Shown: in pieces, positions 49,458 through 58,302 of the stretch
Position numbering within the stretch: position 1 is the stretch's first letter
Layout: each line of letters begins with the position of its first letter
Assembly (NCBI GenBank): GCA_902521075.1
Contig: CABYQM010000002.1
Coordinates: forward strand, 78,414 to 142,413
Direction: 5' to 3'
Length of the DNA stretch: 64,000 nt
Source: an uncultured Pelagibacteraceae bacterium
GTDB lineage: Bacteria > Pseudomonadota > Alphaproteobacteria > Pelagibacterales > Pelagibacteraceae
Position numbers and translations under genes: made by a program
Notes under the pieces: model-generated
Seen by the model: only the letters and a program-made list of their open reading frames with translations
Databases searched by the model: none
What the model was told of the DNA's origin: nothing

Positions 49458-50786
49458 CTAGAAGCTAGCTAGCACAGTATTAATTTCAACTACTGCTTCA
49501 TCTAGCGTCAATTGATCGTCAATATATTGTCTAGTGATTCTATTAATAAACTTATTGTTAATAATTTTAGATGCTCTAGATAGTTCACCTTCTTTAACAC
49601 CCCATCTATTAGCAGTATCTAAACCTGCAACAATATTATTTATTACATCTGCTGAATATAGATCTGTTAAAGGAGCTTTTCTATCAACTCCAACAGGCAG
49701 TTTACTCCAAGCTGTTGTAAATGCATTTGGATCACTTGCATTACCTCTTCTTACAGGGAACTTACCTTCTGGTGCTATAGATAAAGTGCTTGTATATCCT
49801 TCATCCATTGAATAAAGAATAAACTGCTTAGCTTCATCTGTATCTGCATCTGCAGTTACACCAAAGTATCTAACATCCGCCCAAGCTGCGCCTTTTACAT
49901 TATTTGGTCCACTAAAATTAGTTATAAAACCAGTTTTAGATGCCAATTCTGGTGATGTAGGATCACTGTTAATTGTTGGTGGAGCTGAGTCTCTTAAACC
50001 AGCTAATTCATCCATGATAAATGGTGACCATATAATCATTGGAGTTTTACCAGCGAAATAAAGTTCTCTTGATTGTTTCCAGTAAAGTTCTCCTGGAGGG
50101 CTAGCCTTAGCTAATTTTTTATAAAACTGTAAAGAATTCTTTAAAGCTCTTCCTTGTTTTTTTGTTCCACCTTTTTTTACAATATTTACACCGTTTGCAA
50201 GCATGACATGTTCTAAAACTTGACTCATAAAGTTTTCGTCAGTTTTAGTTGCCGCAACAAATCCAAACATATCATTACTAGATAAAGCATCTATTGCTTT
50301 CTCGATGTTTGCATAAGTCGTCGGTGGTTCTAAACCAGCAGCTTTAAACAAATCTTTTCTGTATACAACCATTTGCGTCCAGCCATCTACTGGCACGGCT
50401 GCAATTTTGCCACCTTTTTTAGCCATCTTTAAAGCACCTGGAGCAAAAGTTTTCTTTCCAAGTGAGTTAACGATATCATTATTTGCATCAACGTCTAAAA
50501 TTCCCGCTTCTGCCCATGGCAGCACATATTGCAATGTATGATAAATTACATCAGGAAGATCTCCTGCTGCAGCTGCTGCAGTAGCTCTTGTTCCTAAATC
50601 TTTTTCATCAATCGGGATAACTTCAACTCCAATTCCAGTTTTGGCTTCAAAAGCTTTTGCCATCTCTTCTTGTTTAGCCATCCTTGCTGGTTGAGTTTCT
50701 GTCGTCCAGAATTTGATATCTGCAAATGCAATTGAATTAAAAACAAAAGCTATTGCAGAGATCGTTATTAATATATTTTTAAACAT
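49458..50786 (-). CDS. Sugar ABC transporter substrate-binding protein (MalE-like)
   Basis: Signal peptide MFKNILITISAIAFVFNSIAFA; MAKAFEAKTGIGVEVIP. Confidence 0.93.
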   Translation of the reverse strand: MFKNILITISAIAFVFNSIAFADIKFWTTETQPARMAKQEEMAKAFEAKTGIGVEVIPIDEKDLGTRATAAAAAGDLPDVIYHTLQYVLPWAEAGILDVDANNDIVNSLGKKTFAPGALKMAKKGGKIAAVPVDGWTQMVVYRKDLFKAAGLEPPTTYANIEKAIDALSSNDMFGFVAATKTDENFMSQVLEHVMLANGVNIVKKGGTKKQGRALKNSLQFYKKLAKASPPGELYWKQSRELYFAGKTPMIIWSPFIMDELAGLRDSAPPTINSDPTSPELASKTGFITNFSGPNNVKGAAWADVRYFGVTADADTDEAKQFILYSMDEGYTSTLSIAPEGKFPVRRGNASDPNAFTTAWSKLPVGVDRKAPLTDLYSADVINNIVAGLDTANRWGVKEGELSRASKIINNKFINRITRQYIDDQLTLDEAVVEINTVLASF

Positions 50787-50898
50787 ATATTCCCCTCTTT
50801 TTTCTTGTTTTCTAAAATTATTTAAAAATTAACACATAATGAACATTTAAAAGAAGAATAACAAGTATGTAATTTAAACAATACTACCTGAGATTGAT

Positions 50899-51984
50899 TC
50901 AAGAATTTTTAAAAGAAATACCTTTATTATCAAATAAATGGCAACGAAATGGATCAAAACCTATTTTAACAGTGTCACCTACTTTAATATTTGTGTCTCC
51001 ATCAGTTTGTACAACAAGAGGATCTCCCTCTTTCTCTAAATATAAATATGTTCCTGACCCTAATTTTTCTACAACGAAGACTTTACTTTCCCATAATGAA
51101 TCTGTTTTTGCATTTAATATCAAATGCTCTGGTCTTATTCCAATTTTTATACTATCCCCTTCTTGAGTATTATCAGAAATTTTTGGTACATTTAACTTTC
51201 CAGTCCCCATTATATCTACTTCAGAACTCTTTGAACTTTTACTTAAAATTTTACTATCTATAAAATTCATTTTTGGAGATCCGATAAAACCACCAACAAA
51301 CAGATTATCTGGGTTATTATATAAGTTCATGGGTGATCCCTTTTGTGAAACTATACCTTGATCCAATACAACAATATCATTTGCAAGTGTCATGGCTTCA
51401 GTTTGATCATGAGTTACGTAAATCATTGTTGCATTAAGTTGATCATGTAATTTTGCCAATTCTACTCTCATTTGTACTCTTAATGCTGCATCTAGATTAG
51501 ATAATGGTTCATCGAATAAGAAAACTTTTGGTTTTCTTGTAATGGCTCTACCAATAGCTACTCTTTGACGTTGTCCTCCAGATAATTGTTTGGGTTTTCT
51601 CTCAAGATACTCTTCTATCTGTAAGATTTTAGCAGCCTCCATCACTCTTTGCTCTATCTCTTCTTTTGATTTTTTTTCAATTTTTAAACCAAAAGCCATA
51701 TTATCAAATACAGTCATATGAGGATAAAGAGCATAAGATTGAAATACCATTGCAATATTTCTTTCTTTAGGTGGTAGATCATTTACAACTTTATCATCAA
51801 TAGATATTGTACCTGAATTAATTTCCTCTAAACCAGCAATCATTCTTAAGATTGTTGATTTACCACATCCGCTTGGGCCTACTAGAACTGTGAAAGACTC
51901 ACTTTTTATATCAAGAGAAACATCTTTGATCACATGTGTGCTACCAAAAAACTTGTTTACTTTATCTATTTTAATACTTGCCAT
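50899..51984 (-). CDS. Sugar ABC transporter ATP-binding protein (UgpC/MalK-like)
   Basis: GPSGCGKSTILRMIAGLEEI; LSGGQRQRVAIGRAI; FLFDEPLSNLDAALRVQMRVELAKLH. Confidence 0.95.
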   Translation of the reverse strand: MASIKIDKVNKFFGSTHVIKDVSLDIKSESFTVLVGPSGCGKSTILRMIAGLEEINSGTISIDDKVVNDLPPKERNIAMVFQSYALYPHMTVFDNMAFGLKIEKKSKEEIEQRVMEAAKILQIEEYLERKPKQLSGGQRQRVAIGRAITRKPKVFLFDEPLSNLDAALRVQMRVELAKLHDQLNATMIYVTHDQTEAMTLANDIVVLDQGIVSQKGSPMNLYNNPDNLFVGGFIGSPKMNFIDSKILSKSSKSSEVDIMGTGKLNVPKISDNTQEGDSIKIGIRPEHLILNAKTDSLWESKVFVVEKLGSGTYLYLEKEGDPLVVQTDGDTNIKVGDTVKIGFDPFRCHLFDNKGISFKNS

Positions 51985-51986
51985 TT

Positions 51987-52946
51987 TTAATTTAATATTA
52001 ATTTTTTGTTATTAATTATAGATTTAATTAATTTTGTCATCAAAGGGATTTTTTTTTGTTGAATTTTTTTTATTACAAATGGAGCAATTTCTCTTGCAAG
52101 TTGCTCTCCCTCCACGGTTTCATTAGGCATAAATTTTCTTTTAGCATTTTTGAATGTATAGCCTTGCCCTAAGTAACTTCCCATTTTACTATTTCTACCT
52201 CCAGCAGCACTGACGTATAAATCTCCAACTCCAGCCAATCCAAGAGCAGTCTCAATTTTTCCTTTAAAATATTTAGTAATATATATCATCTCATTTATAG
52301 ATTTTTTGAATAAACTTGAAGACATATTTAAACTATCTCCAGCCCCAATAATCATTGAATAAATATTTTTAATTGAAGAACAGATCTCAACTCCAATAAC
52401 ATCTTTCGAAGTTTCGGTTAAATAGTATTTTGTAGTTATCATATTACAAATTTTTTTTGCGGTTTTGATATTTTTATTAGCAACAATTACACTTGTTTGT
52501 TTTTTATTTGAAAGTTCTTTTGCTAAGCAAGGTCCTTTTAAAACTGAAACGTTTATATTTTTATTAGTTTTCTTTATATCCTCTGAAATAGTAAAAATTT
52601 TCTGTTTTTTTTTCTCATACTTCAAACCTTTGGTAAGAATAAGAATTGGACTTTTAATATTTGATTTTTTAAATTCTTCACTAATAAAATTTATTCCTGA
52701 TAAACTTAACGCAACAACTACCAAATCATATTTATTTTTTAATATATCAGTTGAATATTTTTTGTATTTTAGTTTATTTGGTAAATTTATTTTTAAACTA
52801 GAATGATATTTCTTTTTTGAAGACAAATTTTTAATAAAAGTTTTATTATAAGGCTCTGTGATAGTTACTTCATTTTTATTATCTATACATGGAAAAGTAA
52901 AAGCAGATCCCATTGCGCCACCGCCTATTATTAAAATTTTTTTCAT
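51987..52946 (-). CDS. gpsA: NAD(P)-dependent glycerol-3-phosphate dehydrogenase-like protein
   Basis: ILIIGGGAMGSAFTFPC; VLKGPCLAKEL; ALGLAGVGDLYVSAAGGRNSKMGSYLGQG. Confidence 0.88.
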   Translation of the reverse strand: MKKILIIGGGAMGSAFTFPCIDNKNEVTITEPYNKTFIKNLSSKKKYHSSLKINLPNKLKYKKYSTDILKNKYDLVVVALSLSGINFISEEFKKSNIKSPILILTKGLKYEKKKQKIFTISEDIKKTNKNINVSVLKGPCLAKELSNKKQTSVIVANKNIKTAKKICNMITTKYYLTETSKDVIGVEICSSIKNIYSMIIGAGDSLNMSSSLFKKSINEMIYITKYFKGKIETALGLAGVGDLYVSAAGGRNSKMGSYLGQGYTFKNAKRKFMPNETVEGEQLAREIAPFVIKKIQQKKIPLMTKLIKSIINNKKLILN

Positions 52947-52952
52947 TTAAGA

Positions 52953-55106
52953 TTAAGCAATTCCTAGATGTTTTTTTCTTTTTTCTACCCAAGTTCTTAT
53001 CAAATTATCAAAAATTAAACCTATAAAAGCTACACAAATACCCAAAGTTAATCCAATACCAGCACCATTTTTATCTGATAAAGCTTTTAAAATATATTGC
53101 CCTAAATCTTCAGTGCCGATAAATGCTCCTATAATCACCATAAATAATGCAAACACTATTGTTTGATTTATACCAAGCATCATATGAGGGAATGCTAAAG
53201 GAAATTCAATTTTTGTTAATCTTTGAAATTTATTTACACCAGACATCGTCGCTGCATCATGTAAACCTGCTGGAACACTTCTAAGCCCTTCAATTGTGTA
53301 TCTTGTTGCTGGTATAGTTGCATAAACAATGACAGCAATAAGAACAGAAGTGTCAGTTATTCCAAAAAGCATCATAACAGGAATAAGATAAACAAATGAT
53401 GGAAATGTTTGAAATATATCACATACCCCTAACATAAATTTTGCAGAATGTTTATTTTGAAAACATAATGTGCCAACCGTAAAACCAATTATACAAGAGA
53501 CAATTACCCCAAATGTTGCCATGTAAGCCGTTACTAAGGCTCTATCCCACCAAGGGCTTAGAGCTATGAATAATGTCAAACCACAAACTACTAATGCAGA
53601 TCTAATTCCACCAATTAAATAGCCTGCACCAACAACTAGAACTAATGTAGCAACAGCTGGCATCCTTAAATACAAAGCCCTCATTGGTTGTAACACTTCT
53701 TGAATTAACCATGTATTAAATGCTTTTATATAAACAAAGAAGGTATCAAAAATCCAATCGACACCTTTATTCCAAAAATCAGCAGTTGATATTCCTTTAT
53801 TGTGTGGAACTTCAAATAAATAATTGTAACCACCTTTAAAATAAACAGATCCAAAGTAAGCGAGTAAAATTCCAATTATGACCGTAATACTAAAAAATAA
53901 TAAATTTTTATTTCTTTGAAAAAAATTCAAATTGCCAAAATAATCGACTTGCTTGTTTGCCCATGCTAATGACATTTTATCTAATAAAATTGCAATTAGA
54001 CTTATACAAAGACCAGCTTCTAATGCTAATCCGATATTAAGCTGATTTAGTGCTAACAATAAATTAAAACCTAGACCTTTCGCTCCAATGAAGGCTGAAA
54101 TAACAGCCATAGAAAAGCACACCATGATAACCTGGTTTACGCCAATTAAAATATCTCGTCTGGCCGTTGGAATTAGCACTTTAGACATTAGTTGCCAATT
54201 ATTACAACCACTCATTCTTCCAGCTTCAATTACTTCTGGAGGAATAGCTCTCAATCCTAGTAAAGTAAGTAATATCATGGGTGGAACAGCAACAACCATA
54301 GTTATAATTACTGCAGCGTGGTCACCGACTCCAAAAAGAACAAGTGCAGGGACTAATACTGCATATTGTGGCATTGTTTGCATAACTAATAAAATTGGAT
54401 ATAGAGCTTTTTCTACACGTTTACTTTTATAAGCTGCAATACCTAAACTTAACCCAAATATAAAAGATAGAGGCGCAGCAACTAAAATAAAAGAGAGTGT
54501 TTGCATCGATGGTTTCCATTGTCCAAATATAGAAATATAAACCATTGTTAAACCGGCAAATAAAGCGAGTCCAATACCACTTAATTTATAAGCAAGTATT
54601 GCAAAGCCAGCTGCAACTATTGTCCAAGGTAGACCTGGTAACTCTGCCCAAGGGTTCGCATCGATCCAATCCCAACTTGTGAAGGCAACAATTGTTTCAA
54701 GTCCACCTAATAGAATTTCTCTAATTAATTCTATTAAAAAGGTCATAAAAGCTGTTAAATTTCTGCTAATTTGCAAAACTATTGGTCTGGTTTTAAATTC
54801 TTGAGTGTCCTCATTCCAAAACTCCATTGGCATCCACTCATTCATTAAGAAAAACAAGGAGTCATTTATCCATATTGGTAACCATCCAAGTAATGGAGGA
54901 AGACGCCAGAAAACATCAAAGGCATAATATCTTACTTCTTTGCCTAAAAATATATAACTACTTTGATTAGGGTCTTTTACGAATTCAGCTTGGCCTCTAA
55001 TGAATTTATATGTTTCTGGAACATCAATAGCAAAACAAAGAGCAAAGAAAACAATTAATAGAAATAACCACTGAAATATTTTTGGATATTTTTTTAAAAA
55101 TTCCAT
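52953..55106 (-). CDS. tmoW: TMAO/betaine ABC transporter permease (TmoW-like, duplicated permease domain)
   Basis: 717 aa with two ProW-like permease units (VIEAGRMSGCNNWQLMSKVLIPTARRDILIGVNQ and LHDAATMSGVNKFQRLTKIEFPLAFPHMMLGINQ). Confidence 0.82.
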   Translation of the reverse strand: MEFLKKYPKIFQWLFLLIVFFALCFAIDVPETYKFIRGQAEFVKDPNQSSYIFLGKEVRYYAFDVFWRLPPLLGWLPIWINDSLFFLMNEWMPMEFWNEDTQEFKTRPIVLQISRNLTAFMTFLIELIREILLGGLETIVAFTSWDWIDANPWAELPGLPWTIVAAGFAILAYKLSGIGLALFAGLTMVYISIFGQWKPSMQTLSFILVAAPLSFIFGLSLGIAAYKSKRVEKALYPILLVMQTMPQYAVLVPALVLFGVGDHAAVIITMVVAVPPMILLTLLGLRAIPPEVIEAGRMSGCNNWQLMSKVLIPTARRDILIGVNQVIMVCFSMAVISAFIGAKGLGFNLLLALNQLNIGLALEAGLCISLIAILLDKMSLAWANKQVDYFGNLNFFQRNKNLLFFSITVIIGILLAYFGSVYFKGGYNYLFEVPHNKGISTADFWNKGVDWIFDTFFVYIKAFNTWLIQEVLQPMRALYLRMPAVATLVLVVGAGYLIGGIRSALVVCGLTLFIALSPWWDRALVTAYMATFGVIVSCIIGFTVGTLCFQNKHSAKFMLGVCDIFQTFPSFVYLIPVMMLFGITDTSVLIAVIVYATIPATRYTIEGLRSVPAGLHDAATMSGVNKFQRLTKIEFPLAFPHMMLGINQTIVFALFMVIIGAFIGTEDLGQYILKALSDKNGAGIGLTLGICVAFIGLIFDNLIRTWVEKRKKHLGIA

Positions 55107-55109
55107 AAT

Positions 55110-56141
55110 TTATTTTCCGTTCTTTCTTCCGCCAAAGACAGTATTTATTATTTTTGTCGGGTTGATTGACCCAACGGTTTTGTTATTTTCATCTATAACA
55201 GCTACAGATTTTTCTTGCGTTAATATTTTCTCTGCAACATTTTCTATGATTTCATCTTTTGAAACTTTAACATCACCTAAATTATTAGATATAGATTCAT
55301 CCATTACATCTTCGATTAATAAAACTTTTTCTCTAGGCACTTCTTCAGTAAATTTTCTTACATATTCCGTGGCTGGGTTTAGAACTATATTTGCAGGTGT
55401 ATCTAGTTGTTCAATTATACCATCTTTCATAATTGCAATTCGATCAGCAAGTTTTAATGCTTCATCAAAATCATGAGTAATAAACATAATTGTTTTTTGT
55501 AATTTTTCTTGAAGTCTTAAAAATTCATCTTGCATTTCTTTTCTAATTAAAGGATCTAAAGCAGAAAAAGGTTCATCTAAAAACCATATATCAGGTTCAA
55601 CTGCTAGAGATCTTGCAATACCCACTCTTTGTTGTTGTCCACCTGAAAGTTCTCTTGGAAAATAATTTTCTCTTCCATCAAGTCCAACTAATTTAACCAT
55701 CTCCATTGCTTTATTAATGCTCTCCTCAGTTTTGATACCTTTGATTTGAAGAGGAAAAGCTATATTTTCTACAACGGTTTTGTGTGGAAGAAGAGCAAAG
55801 CTTTGGAAAACCATTCCCATTTTGTTTCTTCTAAGCTCAATTAACTCTTTATTATTTAAATTTAATAAATCTTGACCTTCAATGAAAATTTTTCCACCTG
55901 TTGCATCTGTTAATCTTGATATACACCTTAGTAAAGTTGACTTACCAGATCCAGATAAGCCCATTACAACAAGCATCTCTCCTTTTGCCACTTCAAAAGA
56001 GGCATTGTTAACACCTACTATACAACCATTTTCTTGAAATGTTTTAGCATCAACATTACCATTTGAATCTTGAAGCATCTTTTTGGCGTTTTCACCAAAA
56101 ATTTTATAAACTGCTTCGCATTTGATTACTGCTTCAGACAT
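55110..56141 (-). CDS. tmoV: TMAO/betaine ABC transporter ATP-binding protein (TmoV-like)
   Basis: GLSGSGKSTLLRCISRL; LSGGQQQRVGIARSLAVEPDIWFLDEPFSALDPLIRKEMQ; ProV-like C-terminus. Confidence 0.85.
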   Translation of the reverse strand: MSEAVIKCEAVYKIFGENAKKMLQDSNGNVDAKTFQENGCIVGVNNASFEVAKGEMLVVMGLSGSGKSTLLRCISRLTDATGGKIFIEGQDLLNLNNKELIELRRNKMGMVFQSFALLPHKTVVENIAFPLQIKGIKTEESINKAMEMVKLVGLDGRENYFPRELSGGQQQRVGIARSLAVEPDIWFLDEPFSALDPLIRKEMQDEFLRLQEKLQKTIMFITHDFDEALKLADRIAIMKDGIIEQLDTPANIVLNPATEYVRKFTEEVPREKVLLIEDVMDESISNNLGDVKVSKDEIIENVAEKILTQEKSVAVIDENNKTVGSINPTKIINTVFGGRKNGK

Positions 56142-56205
56142 AATTCTTATAAAAGTATACGAAAATTAATTAAATTAAAATCAATATAATTGAAGCTTAT
56201 TTCCA

Positions 56206-56757
56206 TTAAAAATTTTTAATAAAATAAACCCTTGTATCAATTCCAGTACTTAAAAAACTTAAGGCTTCACCGCTTACTTTAATTGTTTCGTCTACTCCTA
56301 CGTTATTTCCACTAACTGTAAAACCTGCAAAACATTTCTTTTTTTCAGCATCCCATTCAACAAATGTTTCATCAATCTTATTGCCGTTAATAGTATAAAT
56401 TTCGTGTGCTCTAAAATTTAAGAAATTTGCACCCATTATTGCTCTTTGGGGGATAAGCTTTGTGGCATTACACACTCCCTCATACAATTCATCTGATAAT
56501 TTATAATGATCAGTACCATCAAAAGTTACTAATATACCCGAGGGAAGTTTTGAAATTAATGCACTTAGTTTTCTCTCTTTTGCAATTCTCTCTTCTTCCA
56601 ATTTCATTTTCCTAACTAATTCATCACCCTCGCTAAATATATTATTTAAAATAGCAAAAGAAGAAATTATGACTATTGTTAAAACTATTAGTCCTATAAA
56701 TTGTTTTAGGTTCTCGGGTAATCCTTTTAATTTATTAAATGAAGTTTCGTTCGACAT
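56206..56757 (-). CDS. Hypothetical single-TM protein
   Basis: 183 aa, one TM near N-terminus; TAATG overlap with MORN gene. Confidence 0.65.
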   Translation of the reverse strand: MSNETSFNKLKGLPENLKQFIGLIVLTIVIISSFAILNNIFSEGDELVRKMKLEEERIAKERKLSALISKLPSGILVTFDGTDHYKLSDELYEGVCNATKLIPQRAIMGANFLNFRAHEIYTINGNKIDETFVEWDAEKKKCFAGFTVSGNNVGVDETIKVSGEALSFLSTGIDTRVYFIKNF

Positions 56758-57134
56758 TAATCTTGCAATTTACCGTTTTTCCAAATTCCTACTTTTTGGT
56801 CGCCATTAGCCCAAGTAAATGTTCCTTTGCCATTCATAAAACCATTAGCCCACTCTCCTTCATAAGTAGAACCATCTGGGAAAGTTAAAGTTCCAACTCC
56901 ACTCCAAACACTGTTTTTAAACTCACCTTTATAGATATATCCGTTTGGCCATGTTTCTATACCTTGGCCATTTTTTTTTGTTCCTACCCACTCACCTTCA
57001 TAAGTAGTTTTATCTGTATAAACCCATTTTCCATATCCATTTTCACAGTTACCTTCTTTACATCCGGTGCTTCGAGCAAAAACTGATGAGCTTATTAATA
57101 AACTTAAAAAAAAGTAAAAAAGATATTTTCTCAT
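56757..57134 (-). CDS. Exported MORN-repeat protein
   Basis: Signal peptide then repeats TYEGEWVGTKKNGQGIETWPNGYIYKGEFKNSVWSGVGTLTFPDGSTYEGEWANGFMNGKGTFTWANGD. Confidence 0.9.
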   Translation of the reverse strand: MRKYLFYFFLSLLISSSVFARSTGCKEGNCENGYGKWVYTDKTTYEGEWVGTKKNGQGIETWPNGYIYKGEFKNSVWSGVGTLTFPDGSTYEGEWANGFMNGKGTFTWANGDQKVGIWKNGKLQD

Positions 57135-57159
57135 AAATATATTTTACACAAATCTTTAT

Positions 57160-57192
57160 AAAAAAAAATCCCCCCCAACAGAATTGGGGGAG
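57160..57192 (-). terminator. Rho-independent terminator after tmoX
   Basis: Minus strand CTCCCCCAATTCTGTTGGGGGGGATTTTTTTTT. Confidence 0.85.
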
Positions 57193-57216
57193 ATCTTAAT
57201 TTTTTAACTTTTATCC

Positions 57217-58161
57217 TTATTTAAGGAAAGCTTTCCAAGTTGACTCGTTATCAGCTAACCATTTTTTAGCTGCATCTTCGTGAGTCATTTTGTCAACGTC
57301 TACTAAAGCTGCCATTGCACCAATTTGACTTGTTGAAAATGACAATTTTTTAAACGCTGCTGCTGCATCTGGATGAGTTTTTGGAAAATCTTCGTGTACT
57401 GCTTTTTTCAAATAACCATCCGGAGAACCACATTTTCCGTCACCACCATCTGCTGGTCTGCAACCAGCTGTGTATGGAGGGAAGTCGATAAATGTAAAAC
57501 CAGCACCATCAGTAAAGTTTGGTGTCCAGTTGAAAATTATAGTTCCTCTTCCTTCTTTTTCAGCAGCTGCTAATTCTGCCCAAAGTGCATCAGCACCTCC
57601 AGCAAACTTAACCCACCATAAATCACCTAAGCCTAGTGCATCAATCCTTTGAGGGATTAAGTCACCATGCCAAGTTTGTGGTCCTTCCAACATTCTTCCT
57701 TTTCCATCTGGAGAGTCAGGTGTTGTAAAGTTTTTTGCACAGTCTGGATTTTTTAGAGCTGTCCAATCTGGTAGACCTGGACATAGACCTTTTTCAACAA
57801 CCCAGTTTGGATATCCCATATCCTCAAGAGTTCTTGCTTCATGATCACCCCAATCTAACAAACCACCTTTGTCTAAAGCTGTTGTAAATGACTTACCAAA
57901 AGCAGATTCCCATACTTCATGAGATATAGTTACATCACCAATTCTAATTGACTCGTAAACCGCTTGAGAGTCTGCATTTACATATTTAACATTGTTTCCC
58001 ATGCTTTCAAAGATTCCACCAATAACATAGGCCATAACAATTTGACTTGACCAGTTATGAGTTGGGATCACTATGGGTTTTTTACTGTCAGCGTTAGATA
58101 TTCCTGCAAAGCTTACTACAGTAATTACTATAGCTGAGAGTAAAGATAGTATTTTCTTCAT
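57217..58161 (-). CDS. tmoX: TMAO/betaine ABC transporter substrate-binding protein (TmoX-like)
   Basis: MKKILSLLSAIVITVVSFAGISNADSKKPIVIPTHNWSSQIVMAYVIGGIFESMG; WTPNFTDGAGFTFIDFPPYTAGC; divergent from Tdm gene. Confidence 0.85.
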   Translation of the reverse strand: MKKILSLLSAIVITVVSFAGISNADSKKPIVIPTHNWSSQIVMAYVIGGIFESMGNNVKYVNADSQAVYESIRIGDVTISHEVWESAFGKSFTTALDKGGLLDWGDHEARTLEDMGYPNWVVEKGLCPGLPDWTALKNPDCAKNFTTPDSPDGKGRMLEGPQTWHGDLIPQRIDALGLGDLWWVKFAGGADALWAELAAAEKEGRGTIIFNWTPNFTDGAGFTFIDFPPYTAGCRPADGGDGKCGSPDGYLKKAVHEDFPKTHPDAAAAFKKLSFSTSQIGAMAALVDVDKMTHEDAAKKWLADNESTWKAFLK

Positions 58162-58174
58162 TTATTTCTCCTCT

Positions 58175-58188
58175 CTTAATATATTAAG
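58175..58188. promoter_or_regulatory. 14-bp perfect palindrome CTTAATATATTAAG (candidate operator)
   Basis: Located at/after the predicted tmoX transcription start. Confidence 0.5.
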
Positions 58189-58194
58189 TATTTA

Positions 58195-58223
58195 AGTATC
58201 CTTAAATTTAATCTTACAGTCAA
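58195..58223 (-). promoter_or_regulatory. Predicted sigma70-type tmoX promoter
   Basis: Minus strand TTGACT (58223-58218), 17-bp spacer, GATACT (58200-58195). Confidence 0.65.
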
Positions 58224-58256
58224 CAAAAGTTGGTACTAAAATTTATATATACAATT

Positions 58257-58270
58257 AATCAGTACTGATT
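58257..58270. promoter_or_regulatory. 14-bp perfect palindrome AATCAGTACTGATT in tmoX-tdm intergenic region
   Basis: Direct reading; perfect self-complementarity. Confidence 0.5.
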
Positions 58271-58302
58271 TATTCTTAAACATAAGTAATCATTGATTTA
58301 AA

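Noticed and set aside
52465-52806. 113-aa plus ORF antisense to gpsA
   Set aside because: Antisense, hydrophobic/Phe-rich, typical of AT-rich noise
54088-54432. 114-aa plus ORF antisense to tmoW
   Set aside because: Antisense shadow of the permease; no supporting signal
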